Shown in pieces: positions 52,008 to 59,379 of a stretch of 64,000 nt of DNA. The translations under genes and the position numbers were made by a program. The notes beneath the pieces are model-generated. The model was given only the letters and a program-made list of their open reading frames with translations, was not told the origin of the DNA and made no database searches. Within the stretch, counting starts at the first letter, position 1. Each line of letters opens with the position of its first letter. This stretch comes from UBA668 sp039796575 (GTDB taxonomy: Bacteria; Actinomycetota; Acidimicrobiia; Acidimicrobiales; Ilumatobacteraceae): NCBI GenBank assembly GCA_039796575.1, contig JBDKJP010000125.1:12515-76514 (forward strand), written 5' to 3'.

Positions 52008-52970
52008 ATGAGCACGCCCCGCACCTGGAGCCCCGACGTCCTCGACGGCTACGAGCAGACCACCCTGCAACTGCCCGACGCACCCGACGGCCCGGTCGAG
52101 GTGGTCGTGGTCCGCAAGGCCGGTGGCGTGGCCGGCACGCAGGCCGTGCTGTACGTCCACGGGTTCGGCGACTACTTCTTCCAGACCCACCTCGCCGACT
52201 TCTTCGAGGAGCGCGGCGTGCGGTTCTACGCGGTCGACCTGCGCCGCCACGGTCGTTCGCTGCGCGCCCATCAGCACCCGAACACCACCGACGACATCGA
52301 CGAGTACCTGGCCGACACCGCTGCCGCGGTCGACCTGTTGCGCGACGAGGAAGGGGTGGAGTGGTTGCTGATGAACGGCCACTCGACGGGCGGGCTGGTG
52401 GCCGTCGTGTTCGCCGACCGCGGCCGCAACCGCATGAAGGTCGACGCGGTGCTGTTGAACAGCCCGTTCCTCGACATGAACCTGCCGGCGTGGCAGGAGC
52501 GTGCGCTCGAGCCGGTGCTCGCCGGTGTCGGCCGGTTCCTGAAGGACGTGAAGCTCCCGGGCCTCTCCACGTTGTACGGCGACAGCATCCACTCGTCGCG
52601 CAACGGCGACTGGGACTTCGATCTCGCGTGGAAGCCGCTCGAGGGGTTCCCCGCTCGCGCCGGCTGGTTCCGCGCCATCCATCGCGCACAGGGCGAGGTG
52701 GCGCGCGGGCTGCACATCCAGCAGCCCGTGATGCTGCTGCACTCCGACCACAGCATTCGGCCCACCGAGTGGAGTGACGAGCTGCTGCGGGCCGACATCG
52801 TGCTCGACGTCGACGACATGCGCCGGCTCGGTCCCGGCCTCGGTCGTCAGGTGGAGTTGGCCGAGGTGCCCGACGGCATGCACGACCTCGTGCTGTCGTC
52901 GCCGGCGCCGCGGGCGCTCACGTTCGCGCTGATCGACGAGTGGTTGCAGCGCGTGCGACCTGCGGGCTGA
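52008..52970 (+). CDS. Alpha/beta hydrolase, serine aminopeptidase S33/lysophospholipase-like
   Basis: 320 residues. Oxyanion/N-terminal segment VLYVHGFGDYFFQTHLADFF, nucleophile elbow NGHSTGGL, and late LLHSDHS and DGMHDLVLS provide Ser, Asp and His. This matches monoacylglycerol lipase/lysophospholipase-like S33 proteins, so lipid ester hydrolysis is likely. ATG 52008 has CACACT 6 nt upstream, a CANNNT variant of the start-site hexamer, with GGAGGG between. It ends 13 nt before the convergent SLT gene stop. Confidence 0.88.
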   Translation: MSTPRTWSPDVLDGYEQTTLQLPDAPDGPVEVVVVRKAGGVAGTQAVLYVHGFGDYFFQTHLADFFEERGVRFYAVDLRRHGRSLRAHQHPNTTDDIDEYLADTAAAVDLLRDEEGVEWLLMNGHSTGGLVAVVFADRGRNRMKVDAVLLNSPFLDMNLPAWQERALEPVLAGVGRFLKDVKLPGLSTLYGDSIHSSRNGDWDFDLAWKPLEGFPARAGWFRAIHRAQGEVARGLHIQQPVMLLHSDHSIRPTEWSDELLRADIVLDVDDMRRLGPGLGRQVELAEVPDGMHDLVLSSPAPRALTFALIDEWLQRVRPAG

Positions 52971-52983
52971 TCGCCGCGACGGT

Positions 52984-53964
52984 TCACGACAGGTCGGCGA
53001 TCGGCGGCAACAGGTCGTCGGGGTGGTCGCGCACGTACGCATCGGCCGCGACGGGCACGTCGGACGAGTAACCCACCGGCAACCGCACGGTGCCCGCCGA
53101 CGAGCCGTAGAGCACCTGCCATCCGTGGTAGCCGAGGTAGGCGCGCTCGTCGTCGATCATGTTCTGCGCGTACGCGGTGACCGCGCCCACGTAGCCGGCG
53201 TTCGGGTTGTAGCCGTTCAGCGCGGCCTGCATGTCGGCCGGCGCGCCACGGTCCACCAGGTACACGGCCGCGCCCATGATGGCGTCGCGGGCGACGGTGG
53301 GATCACCCTCACAGCACTCGGCCCAGGTGCTCGGCAGGAACTGCATCGGCCCGACGGCCCCGGCCGACGACACGCCGACGATGCGACCCATGCGCGTCTC
53401 CTGGAAGTGGACGGCGGCGAGGTACTGCCACGGCACGCCGGTGGCCGCCTCGGCTTCGCGGTAGTAGCCGAGCAGTTCGTCGGCCGGGAGCGGGTCGACG
53501 ATGGTCCAGGCCGGCAGCTCGGTCGGCGGGTCGGCCGGCGGCTTGTCGGCCGCGTGGTCGACCTGTGCCTGCCGTGCATCGAGATGGTGCTGCAGCGGCA
53601 CGACCGCCACCGGGTCGACCGCCGCCAGGAGCGCTGTGTGCCATTCGGGACGACGGTTCACCATGCGGTAGGCCAGCTGCTGTCGACGGCCGAGCGCGTC
53701 GAGCGCCTCCGCCGTGGCGCCAGGGTCGCGGATGCCGGCCTCCACGACCGAGAGCTCGGCGGCGAGCGCGTCGACGTCGTCGAGCGACGGCAGCGTCGAC
53801 GTGGTGGAGGGCGCGAAGGTCGAGGCGACCACGGTGGTCACCGGCGCAGCGGTGGTCGGCGCCTCGGTCGTGAGCGTGGCCTCACCCGACGAGTCGGTCG
53901 ACGTGCACGCCGCCGCGCTGAGGCACACCGCGGCCAGCAGCGTCGGCACGTGTCGTCCTCGCAT
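52984..53964 (-). CDS. SLT-domain lytic transglycosylase lipoprotein
   Basis: 326 residues. A signal peptide with lipobox (LSAAAC) and a long Thr/Ser/Pro linker precede a lysozyme-like SLT domain. The catalytic Glu sits in AAVHFQETRMGRI, followed by GAVGPMQFLPSTW and ALNGYNPNAGYVGAVTAYA, the standard transglycosylase signatures. It cleaves peptidoglycan glycan strands during wall remodelling. ATG 53964 has CATCCT 7 nt upstream. Of several cysteines only the lipobox Cys and a CC pair (AECCEGD) stand out. Confidence 0.92.
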   Translation of the reverse strand: MRGRHVPTLLAAVCLSAAACTSTDSSGEATLTTEAPTTAAPVTTVVASTFAPSTTSTLPSLDDVDALAAELSVVEAGIRDPGATAEALDALGRRQQLAYRMVNRRPEWHTALLAAVDPVAVVPLQHHLDARQAQVDHAADKPPADPPTELPAWTIVDPLPADELLGYYREAEAATGVPWQYLAAVHFQETRMGRIVGVSSAGAVGPMQFLPSTWAECCEGDPTVARDAIMGAAVYLVDRGAPADMQAALNGYNPNAGYVGAVTAYAQNMIDDERAYLGYHGWQVLYGSSAGTVRLPVGYSSDVPVAADAYVRDHPDDLLPPIADLS

Positions 53965-53982
53965 CCCGTGAAGGATGGCACC

Positions 53983-54897
53983 TCACTCGAACACGGGCTC
54001 GCATTCGGCGCCGTCAAACTCGGCCCCGGTCTCCTCCGCCGGCGAGCGGTTCGACAGCACGGTGGCCATGCTCGCCGCGATGACCACGCCCATCCCGGTG
54101 ACCTGCATCGCGGTGAGCCGTTCGTCGAGCAGCACGAACCCGCTGAGCGTGGCCACCACCGGGCTCATGCTCATCAGCACGCCGAACACGCGTGGCGGCA
54201 CCGACCGCAGCGCGACCAGCTCCACGGAGAACGGCACCAGTGCCGCCAGCACGGCCACCACGAGGCCGATCCACAGCACGTGCGGGTCGAGCAGTGCGCT
54301 CCCGGCGCGGAGGCCGAGCGGCGCCGCGATGAGTGCGGCGATCGACATCGCGAGCGCCAGGGAGTCGGCCCCACTCGACTGCTGGCCGGCCCGCCGGCTG
54401 ACCATGATGTACGCCGCCCAGCACGCCGCGGCGATCAGCACGAACACGATGCCGAGCGGGTCGAGGCTGCCCTCGCCCTCGCCGAGCATCACCACCCCGA
54501 CCACGGCCACGCCCACCCACACGAACTCGACGGCTCGCCTCGACAGCGCGGCGGCGAGACCGAGCGGCCCGAGCAGTTCGATGGTGACCGCCACCCCGAG
54601 CGGCAGCCGTTCGACCGCCGCGTAGAACGTGAGGTTCATCACCGCGAGGATCACGCCGAACGCCACGATGGTGCGCCACTGCGCACGGCTGCGGCCGCGC
54701 AGGCGGGGCCGGGTGACGGCCAGCAGCACGAGCGCGGCGAGCCCCTGCCGCAGCACCACCACGCCGGCAGGACCGACGTCGTCCATCAGCCGGCCCGCGT
54801 AACCGGCGCCGATCTGGACGGAGATGATCGACACCGCGAGCAGCCACGTGCGATTCGGTGTTCCGTTCGACTCCTCGCCCACCCCGCCAGCGTGCAC
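53983..54897 (-). CDS. EamA/RhaT-type DMT exporter
   Basis: 304 residues with ten hydrophobic helices in two EamA repeats, e.g. GAGYAGRLMDDVGPAGVVVL, TFYAAVERLPLGVAVTIEL and ALRSVPPRVFGVLMSMSPVV. It resembles RhtA-type threonine/homoserine exporters, so amino-acid or metabolite efflux is likely. The chosen start is GTG 54897, 6 nt after CACGGT on the minus strand; GTG 54882 is an alternative and upstream ATGs lie in the LysR promoter. It is divergent from a LysR regulator, the classic layout for a LysR-controlled exporter. Confidence 0.88.
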   Translation of the reverse strand: MHAGGVGEESNGTPNRTWLLAVSIISVQIGAGYAGRLMDDVGPAGVVVLRQGLAALVLLAVTRPRLRGRSRAQWRTIVAFGVILAVMNLTFYAAVERLPLGVAVTIELLGPLGLAAALSRRAVEFVWVGVAVVGVVMLGEGEGSLDPLGIVFVLIAAACWAAYIMVSRRAGQQSSGADSLALAMSIAALIAAPLGLRAGSALLDPHVLWIGLVVAVLAALVPFSVELVALRSVPPRVFGVLMSMSPVVATLSGFVLLDERLTAMQVTGMGVVIAASMATVLSNRSPAEETGAEFDGAECEPVFE

Positions 54898-54903
54898 CGC
54901 GTC

Positions 54904-54942
54904 ACCGTGCCAGGGAAATGCCGATCCGTGCACGGTTATGCT
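54904..54942. promoter_or_regulatory. Divergent LysR/exporter promoter region
   Basis: The minus-strand CACGGT (54904-54909) serves the exporter GTG at 54897 and the plus-strand TATGCT (54937-54942) lies 8 nt before the LysR ATG at 54951. Only about 27 bp separates the two hexamers, so one bound regulator could control both directions. Confidence 0.45.
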
Positions 54943-54950
54943 CAGCACGC

Positions 54951-55814
54951 ATGACCGTGGAGATCCGCCACCTCCGGGCGTTCCTCGCCATCGCCGAGGA
55001 ACGGAACCTCACGCGAGCGGCGCGGCACCTGCACATCACCCAGCCGGCGCTGTCGCGCACCCTCGCCCAGCTCGAACGTGAGCTCGGCACCACCCTCGTC
55101 GACCGATCGACGCACCATGCCGAGCTCACCGAGGCGGGGCGACGGTTCGAGGAGCAGGCGTTCGACGCCGTGCGTGCGTTCGAGTCGGCGCTCGTCAGCC
55201 TGGACGGGCAACGACCGCCGCTGCGCCTCGGGCACAACTGGTCGGCGGCCACCTACCTGTCCACGCTGGCGCGCGAGTGGAACGCCGGCGGGCACGACCG
55301 TCGGCTGGTGCTCAGCCGCCACGAGGACCGCAGCGCCGGCCTCACGTCGGGCAAGGTCGACGTGGCGCTCACCCGTGGCCCGGTCGACCTCGCCCGGTTC
55401 CGCACCGCGGTGATCGACGAGGAGTCGCGCGTCGCGGTGCTGCACCGCGGGAGCCCGCTGAGCCGACGCCGGTCGCTCACGCTCGCCGACCTCGCCGGCG
55501 GCACGCTCGTCACCACCCAGGTCGGCACCACCACGCCCGAGCTGTGGCCATTCGACGCCCGTCCGACCGTGGCCGCGGCCGAGGTGTCGACCGTCGACGA
55601 CTGGCTCGTCGCCATCGCGTCCGGAGAGGGCTTCGGCGTGAGCGTCGCCTCCACCGCGGTGCTGCACCGCCACCCCGACGTCCGGTACGTGCCACTCACC
55701 GACACCGCCCCGGTCCCGCTGTTCCTGGCCTGGCCGCGACGGGGCGCCCACCCGGCGGTGAAGGACCTGGTGCAGCTCGCCCAGCAGATCGAGTGGTCGT
55801 CGCCGCGGCACTAG
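54951..55814 (+). CDS. LysR-family transcriptional regulator
   Basis: 287 residues. The N-terminal winged helix-turn-helix (LRAFLAIAEERNLTRAARHLHITQPALSRTLAQLE) is diagnostic. The remainder is the periplasmic-binding-like effector domain, opening with LRLGHNWSAATYL. It likely regulates the divergent DMT exporter in response to an exported metabolite and represses its own gene. ATG 54951 follows TATGCT by 8 nt. Confidence 0.93.
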   Translation: MTVEIRHLRAFLAIAEERNLTRAARHLHITQPALSRTLAQLERELGTTLVDRSTHHAELTEAGRRFEEQAFDAVRAFESALVSLDGQRPPLRLGHNWSAATYLSTLAREWNAGGHDRRLVLSRHEDRSAGLTSGKVDVALTRGPVDLARFRTAVIDEESRVAVLHRGSPLSRRRSLTLADLAGGTLVTTQVGTTTPELWPFDARPTVAAAEVSTVDDWLVAIASGEGFGVSVASTAVLHRHPDVRYVPLTDTAPVPLFLAWPRRGAHPAVKDLVQLAQQIEWSSPRH

Positions 55815-55817
55815 CGT
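55812..55817 (+). promoter_or_regulatory. TAGCGT -10 hexamer of ACT-domain gene
   Basis: TANNNT hexamer 6 nt before ATG 55824, overlapping the LysR stop codon. Confidence 0.5.
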
Positions 55818-55823
55818 GACGCC

Positions 55824-56339
55824 ATGAACAGCTTCGTGCTCACGGTGCTGGGCGACGATCGCCCGGGTCTGGTCGACCAACTGTCGGGTGTCATCACGGC
55901 GCACGGCGGCAACTGGGAGCGCAGCCAGATGGCGCGCCTCGGCGGCAAGTTCGCCGGCATCGTGCAGGTCAGCGTGACGGCCGAGGCGTCCGCCTCGCTG
56001 CAGACCGCACTGCGCGAGCTCAGCGACGAGGGTGCGCTGCACGTCCGCATCGACCTCGCCGGCGCCGAGCCGCGGGTCACCGGTGCCCGGTTCGTGCTGT
56101 CGCTGGTCGGCACCGATCGTCCGGGGCTGGTGCACTCCGTCGCCGCGGCGCTCGCCGAGGTGGGCGCCAGCATCGAGGAGCTCGACACGTGCACGAGCGA
56201 GGCCCCCATGTCGGGCGGCCCGCTGTTCGAGGCCACCGCCGCGGTGGTGCTGCCGGCCGGCCTCACCATCGACCTGGTCCGCGACCGCCTCGAGGCGCTC
56301 GCCGACCGCCTCATGGTCGACATCGACCTCGTCGACTGA
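55824..56339 (+). CDS. Double ACT-domain protein (GcvR-like)
   Basis: 171 residues made of two ACT domains: FVLTVLGDDRPGLVDQLSGVI near the start, and FVLSLVGTDRPGLVHSVAAAL near 90. Each shows the D(D/T)RPGL loop that binds amino acids. The layout matches glycine-cleavage repressor GcvR-like sensors; DNA binding is not evident. The target is unknown. ATG 55824 follows TAGCGT by 6 nt. A tandem repeat follows the gene. Confidence 0.88.
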   Translation: MNSFVLTVLGDDRPGLVDQLSGVITAHGGNWERSQMARLGGKFAGIVQVSVTAEASASLQTALRELSDEGALHVRIDLAGAEPRVTGARFVLSLVGTDRPGLVHSVAAALAEVGASIEELDTCTSEAPMSGGPLFEATAAVVLPAGLTIDLVRDRLEALADRLMVDIDLVD

Positions 56340-56342
56340 CCG

Positions 56343-56461
56343 ACGTCGCGGCCCCTCCACCGGAACGGTGGATTCCGCGCGACCTCGGGCGCGCTGCAGC
56401 CCACCCCTCTGACGTCGCGGCCCCTCCACCGGAACGGTGGAATCCGCGCGACCTCGGGCGG
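56343..56461. repeat. Two 50-bp direct repeats, period 69, each with a hairpin
   Basis: Copies at 56343-56392 and 56412-56461 differ at one base. Each contains CCACCG-gaa-CGGTGG inside a wider GTCGCG...CGCGCGAC pairing, so each can fold into a compound hairpin. They fill the gap between the ACT gene and the M20 gene and may act as a double terminator. Confidence 0.9.
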
Positions 56462-56483
56462 AATCGGGGGCACGGTGAGGTCG

Positions 56484-56489
56484 TAGGGT
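56484..56489 (+). promoter_or_regulatory. TAGGGT -10 hexamer of M20 amidohydrolase gene
   Basis: TANNNT hexamer about 7 nt before GTG 56497, favouring the GTG over the ATG two codons later. Confidence 0.5.
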
Positions 56490-56496
56490 CGGCGGC

Positions 56497-57627
56497 GTGA
56501 ACATGTCGCTGATCGAACTGCGCCGCACCCTGCACGCCCATCCCGAGCTGTCGCACCACGAGCACCGCACGGCCGCCACCGTGCTCGAGTTCCTGCGGCC
56601 GCTCGCGCCGGACGCCGTGCTCACCGGGGTGGGCGGCACGGGCATCATCGCGACGTTCGACAGCGGCGTGCCGGGACCGACCCTGCTGTTCCGCTCGGAG
56701 CTGGACGCGCTGCCGATCGTGGAGATCTCCGATGCACCCCACTCCTCCACCGTCGAGGGCGTGTCGCACAAGTGCGGCCACGATGGGCACACCACCATGG
56801 TGTGCGGGCTGGCGATGTCGCTCGCCGAACGCCGGCCCGCGCGGGGCAAGGTGCACCTGCTGTTCCAGCCCGCCGAGGAGACCGGCACCGGCGCCGCCGC
56901 CGTGCTGGCCGATCCGGCGTTCGCCGACATCCGCCCCGACCACGGCATCGCCATCCACAACATGCCGGGGTTCCCGCTGCACTCGATGGTCATCAAGCCG
57001 GGCGCCATCACCGCGGCCGTGCGCAGCATCGTGTTCCGCTTCACCGGTCGCACCGCCCACGCGTCGGAGCCGGAGAAGGGCGAGAACCCGTCGCTCGCGT
57101 GCGCCGACCTGCTGCGTGCATGCGACGCGCTCAGCCGCAACGATCCCGAGTCGCCCGGCTTCCGTCTGGTCACGCCGGTGCACGTGCGCGTCGGTTCGGT
57201 GGCGTACGGCGTGTCGGCCGGTGACGGTGAGGTGCACTTCACCATCCGCAGCTGGGACAACCGGAGCATGGACGCGTTGCAGGAGGAGATGGTGGCCCTC
57301 GCCGAAGGGTTCGCCGCGCGCGACGGCCTGTCGCTCGACGTGGCGACGCTCGAGGACTTCTACGCGAACATCAACGACGACGCCGTCACCGCGCTCGTCC
57401 GCGGCGCGGCCGAGGAGTGCGGCTTCGACGTGGTCACGCCCGACTGGCCGCTGCGTGGCGGCGAGGACTTCGGGCTGTTCACCGAACGGTTCCCGTGCTG
57501 CATGGTGTTGCTCGGGGCCGGCACCGATGCGCACCCCGTGCACAACCCGAGTTACGATTTCCCGGACGAGCTGATCGAGACCGGCGTGCGCCTGTACGAG
57601 ACCGTCGTCCGACACGCCTGCGGCTGA
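56497..57627 (+). CDS. M20-family metal-dependent amidohydrolase/carboxypeptidase
   Basis: 376 residues. The M20D layout is clear: HAHPELSHHE at the start, ELDALPI (bridging region), HKCGHDGHTTMVCG (metal ligands), FQPAEETGTGA (catalytic Glu pair) and a late GGEDFGLF. Relatives hydrolyse N-acyl or hippurate-like amides and indole-acetyl-amino acids; the exact substrate is unknown. Translation probably starts at GTG 56497 after TAGGGT rather than at the ATG two codons later. The upstream tandem repeat insulates it from the ACT gene. Confidence 0.92.
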   Translation: MNMSLIELRRTLHAHPELSHHEHRTAATVLEFLRPLAPDAVLTGVGGTGIIATFDSGVPGPTLLFRSELDALPIVEISDAPHSSTVEGVSHKCGHDGHTTMVCGLAMSLAERRPARGKVHLLFQPAEETGTGAAAVLADPAFADIRPDHGIAIHNMPGFPLHSMVIKPGAITAAVRSIVFRFTGRTAHASEPEKGENPSLACADLLRACDALSRNDPESPGFRLVTPVHVRVGSVAYGVSAGDGEVHFTIRSWDNRSMDALQEEMVALAEGFAARDGLSLDVATLEDFYANINDDAVTALVRGAAEECGFDVVTPDWPLRGGEDFGLFTERFPCCMVLLGAGTDAHPVHNPSYDFPDELIETGVRLYETVVRHACG

Positions 57628-57703
57628 CCGTGGGCGGCGCCGCCCGCCGAGCGCGATGATGGGGACGAGCCACGTTCGGCTCGGTCAGCAGCAGGAGGCG
57701 GCC

Positions 57704-58222
57704 ATGGGCCTGTTCAACAGAGGCAACGACGACAGCGAGCACATCCGCTTCAAGATGAAGGAGAAGATGTTCTCGATCGGCGACGACTACTGGATCGAGG
57801 ACCACGACGGCAACCGCGCCTACAAGGTCGACGGCAAGGCGATGCGCGTGCGCGACCGGTGGAACCTGCTCGACGCCGAGGGCCGCGAGGTGGCCACCAT
57901 CCACGAGAAGATGGTGTCCGTCCGCGACACGATGGTCATCGAGTTCGGCGGCAAGACCGCCACGTTGAAGAAGGCGCTCATCGGCATCCGCGAGCGCTAC
58001 GTGGTGGAGGTCGACGGCGGCGACGAGTTCAAGGTGCACGGCAACATCGTCGACCACGAGTACGAGATCGAGCACGACGACCGCACCATCGCCGATGTGT
58101 CGAAGAAGTGGTTCCGCCTGCGCGACACCTACGGCGTGGAGGTGCGCGCACCGCAGTACACGGTGCTGATCCTCGCCATCACCGTGGCCGTCGACGCGAT
58201 GTCGCACGACCTCCCCGGCTGA
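57704..58222 (+). CDS. LURP-one-related (Tubby-like fold) protein
   Basis: 172 residues. The repeated beta hairpins (FKMKEKMFSIGDDYWIEDHDG, VATIHEKMVSVRDTMVIE, VDHEYEIEHDDRTIADVSKKW) match the LURP-one/YxjI family, a Tubby-like barrel thought to bind phospholipids or act as a scramblase-like membrane protein. A last hydrophobic helix (VLILAITVAVDAM) may touch the membrane. The start is ATG 57704 with AGGAGG 6 nt upstream; an earlier in-frame ATG at 57656 has no such site. Confidence 0.88.
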   Translation: MGLFNRGNDDSEHIRFKMKEKMFSIGDDYWIEDHDGNRAYKVDGKAMRVRDRWNLLDAEGREVATIHEKMVSVRDTMVIEFGGKTATLKKALIGIRERYVVEVDGGDEFKVHGNIVDHEYEIEHDDRTIADVSKKWFRLRDTYGVEVRAPQYTVLILAITVAVDAMSHDLPG

Positions 58223-58228
58223 CCCCGC

Positions 58229-58441
58229 TCAGCGAGCGGCGCGGGCCGAGGCGATCTGTTCGTAGATCTCGTCCGCGAACCAACCGTCGGCCTCGACCGT
58301 GGCCATGATGACCAGCGGCGGCATCACGTCGGTGATCATCACCGTCACCGTCGAGCCTGGCTCGCCCTCGGGCGGACCACCCGCGGCGCGCGGGTTCGTG
58401 TCGCGTGCCTCCTCGCTGTCGCCTCGTGCCACGAGCCCCAT
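58229..58441 (-). CDS. Small protein of unknown function (70 aa)
   Basis: 70 residues with a strong ribosome site (GGAGG 6 nt before ATG 58441). A Gly/Pro/Glu-rich first half is followed by a beta-rich segment (STVTVMITDVMPPLVIMATVE) and a short helix (WFADEIYEQIASARAAR). No signal peptide and no recognised family. It converges with the LURP-one gene, with 6 nt between stops, and is divergent from the SDR gene. Confidence 0.6.
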   Translation of the reverse strand: MGLVARGDSEEARDTNPRAAGGPPEGEPGSTVTVMITDVMPPLVIMATVEADGWFADEIYEQIASARAAR

Positions 58442-58512
58442 CGGTCCTCCTCGATCGTTCGCCGACCAGTCTGCCGGGCCGGTCCGCTCCCGTCACGACG
58501 CGTCCGCTCCTC

Positions 58513-58518
58513 TACGGT
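58513..58518 (+). promoter_or_regulatory. TACGGT -10 hexamer of SDR gene
   Basis: TANNNT hexamer 6 nt before ATG 58525. Confidence 0.5.
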
Positions 58519-58524
58519 GACGCC

Positions 58525-59367
58525 ATGGAACTGAATGATCGTGTGGTCGTCATCACCGGGGGCGGGTCGGGCATCGGCGAGGCGTTGGCCGTCGCGGCGC
58601 ACCAGGCCGGCGCACGCCATGTCGTGGTGGCCGACCTCGACGGCGCGCAGGCGGCCCGCGTGGCGGCCGCTGTGGGCGGCACCGGCGTGGCGGTCGACGT
58701 GCGCGACGAGTCGGCGGTGCAGGGACTGGTGCGCGACACCGAGGATGCACACGGCCCGATCGACCTGTTCGTCTCCAACGCCGGCTACGTCACCACGGCC
58801 GGCCTCGAGGACCCGAACGACTCCATCCAGCGGATGTGGGAGGTGCACTGCATGGCCCACATCTACGCGGCCCGTGCGGTGCTGCCGTCGATGATCGCCC
58901 GCGGCGAGGGGTACCTGCTCAACACGGCGTCGGCCGCTGGCCTGCTCACGCAGATCGGTTCGATGTCGTACTCCATCACCAAGGCGGCCGCCGTGTCACT
59001 GGCCGAGTGGTTGTCGGTGACGCACCACCATCAGGGCATCCGCGTGTCGGTGCTGTGCCCGCAGGCGGTGCGCACGAACATCATCCGCAACAGCCCCGAC
59101 TTCGAGGGCGTGGAGGACGGCGATTCCATCATCGACGGCGGCGTGGCCGGTGGCGACGGTGTGCTCGAGCCGGCCGACGTGGCGGCCATCTGCCTCGACG
59201 CGATCCGCGAGGAGCGGTTCCTGGTGCTGCCGCATCCGGAGGTGGCCACGTACGTGCAGCGCAAGGCCACCGATCGCGATCGCTGGTTGGCCGGCATGCG
59301 CCGCTTCCAGAGTGCACTGCACCCGGACGGCAACCTGCCGGGCGACGTCATCGCGCCGACGCGCTGA
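58525..59367 (+). CDS. Short-chain dehydrogenase/reductase
   Basis: 280 residues. A classical SDR: cofactor loop TGGGSGIG (12-19), an Asp after strand 2 (VADLD) favouring NAD(H), LFVSNAGYVTTAG, catalytic Ser region NTASAAGLLTQIGSMSYSITKAA with Tyr-x3-Lys, and VLCPQAVRTNI. The substrate is unknown, probably a hydroxyl/keto lipid or steroid-like compound. It converges with the carotenoid oxygenase gene, with 12 nt between stops. ATG 58525 follows TACGGT by 6 nt. Confidence 0.93.
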   Translation: MELNDRVVVITGGGSGIGEALAVAAHQAGARHVVVADLDGAQAARVAAAVGGTGVAVDVRDESAVQGLVRDTEDAHGPIDLFVSNAGYVTTAGLEDPNDSIQRMWEVHCMAHIYAARAVLPSMIARGEGYLLNTASAAGLLTQIGSMSYSITKAAAVSLAEWLSVTHHHQGIRVSVLCPQAVRTNIIRNSPDFEGVEDGDSIIDGGVAGGDGVLEPADVAAICLDAIREERFLVLPHPEVATYVQRKATDRDRWLAGMRRFQSALHPDGNLPGDVIAPTR

Positions 59368-59379
59368 CGCACGCTCGCG

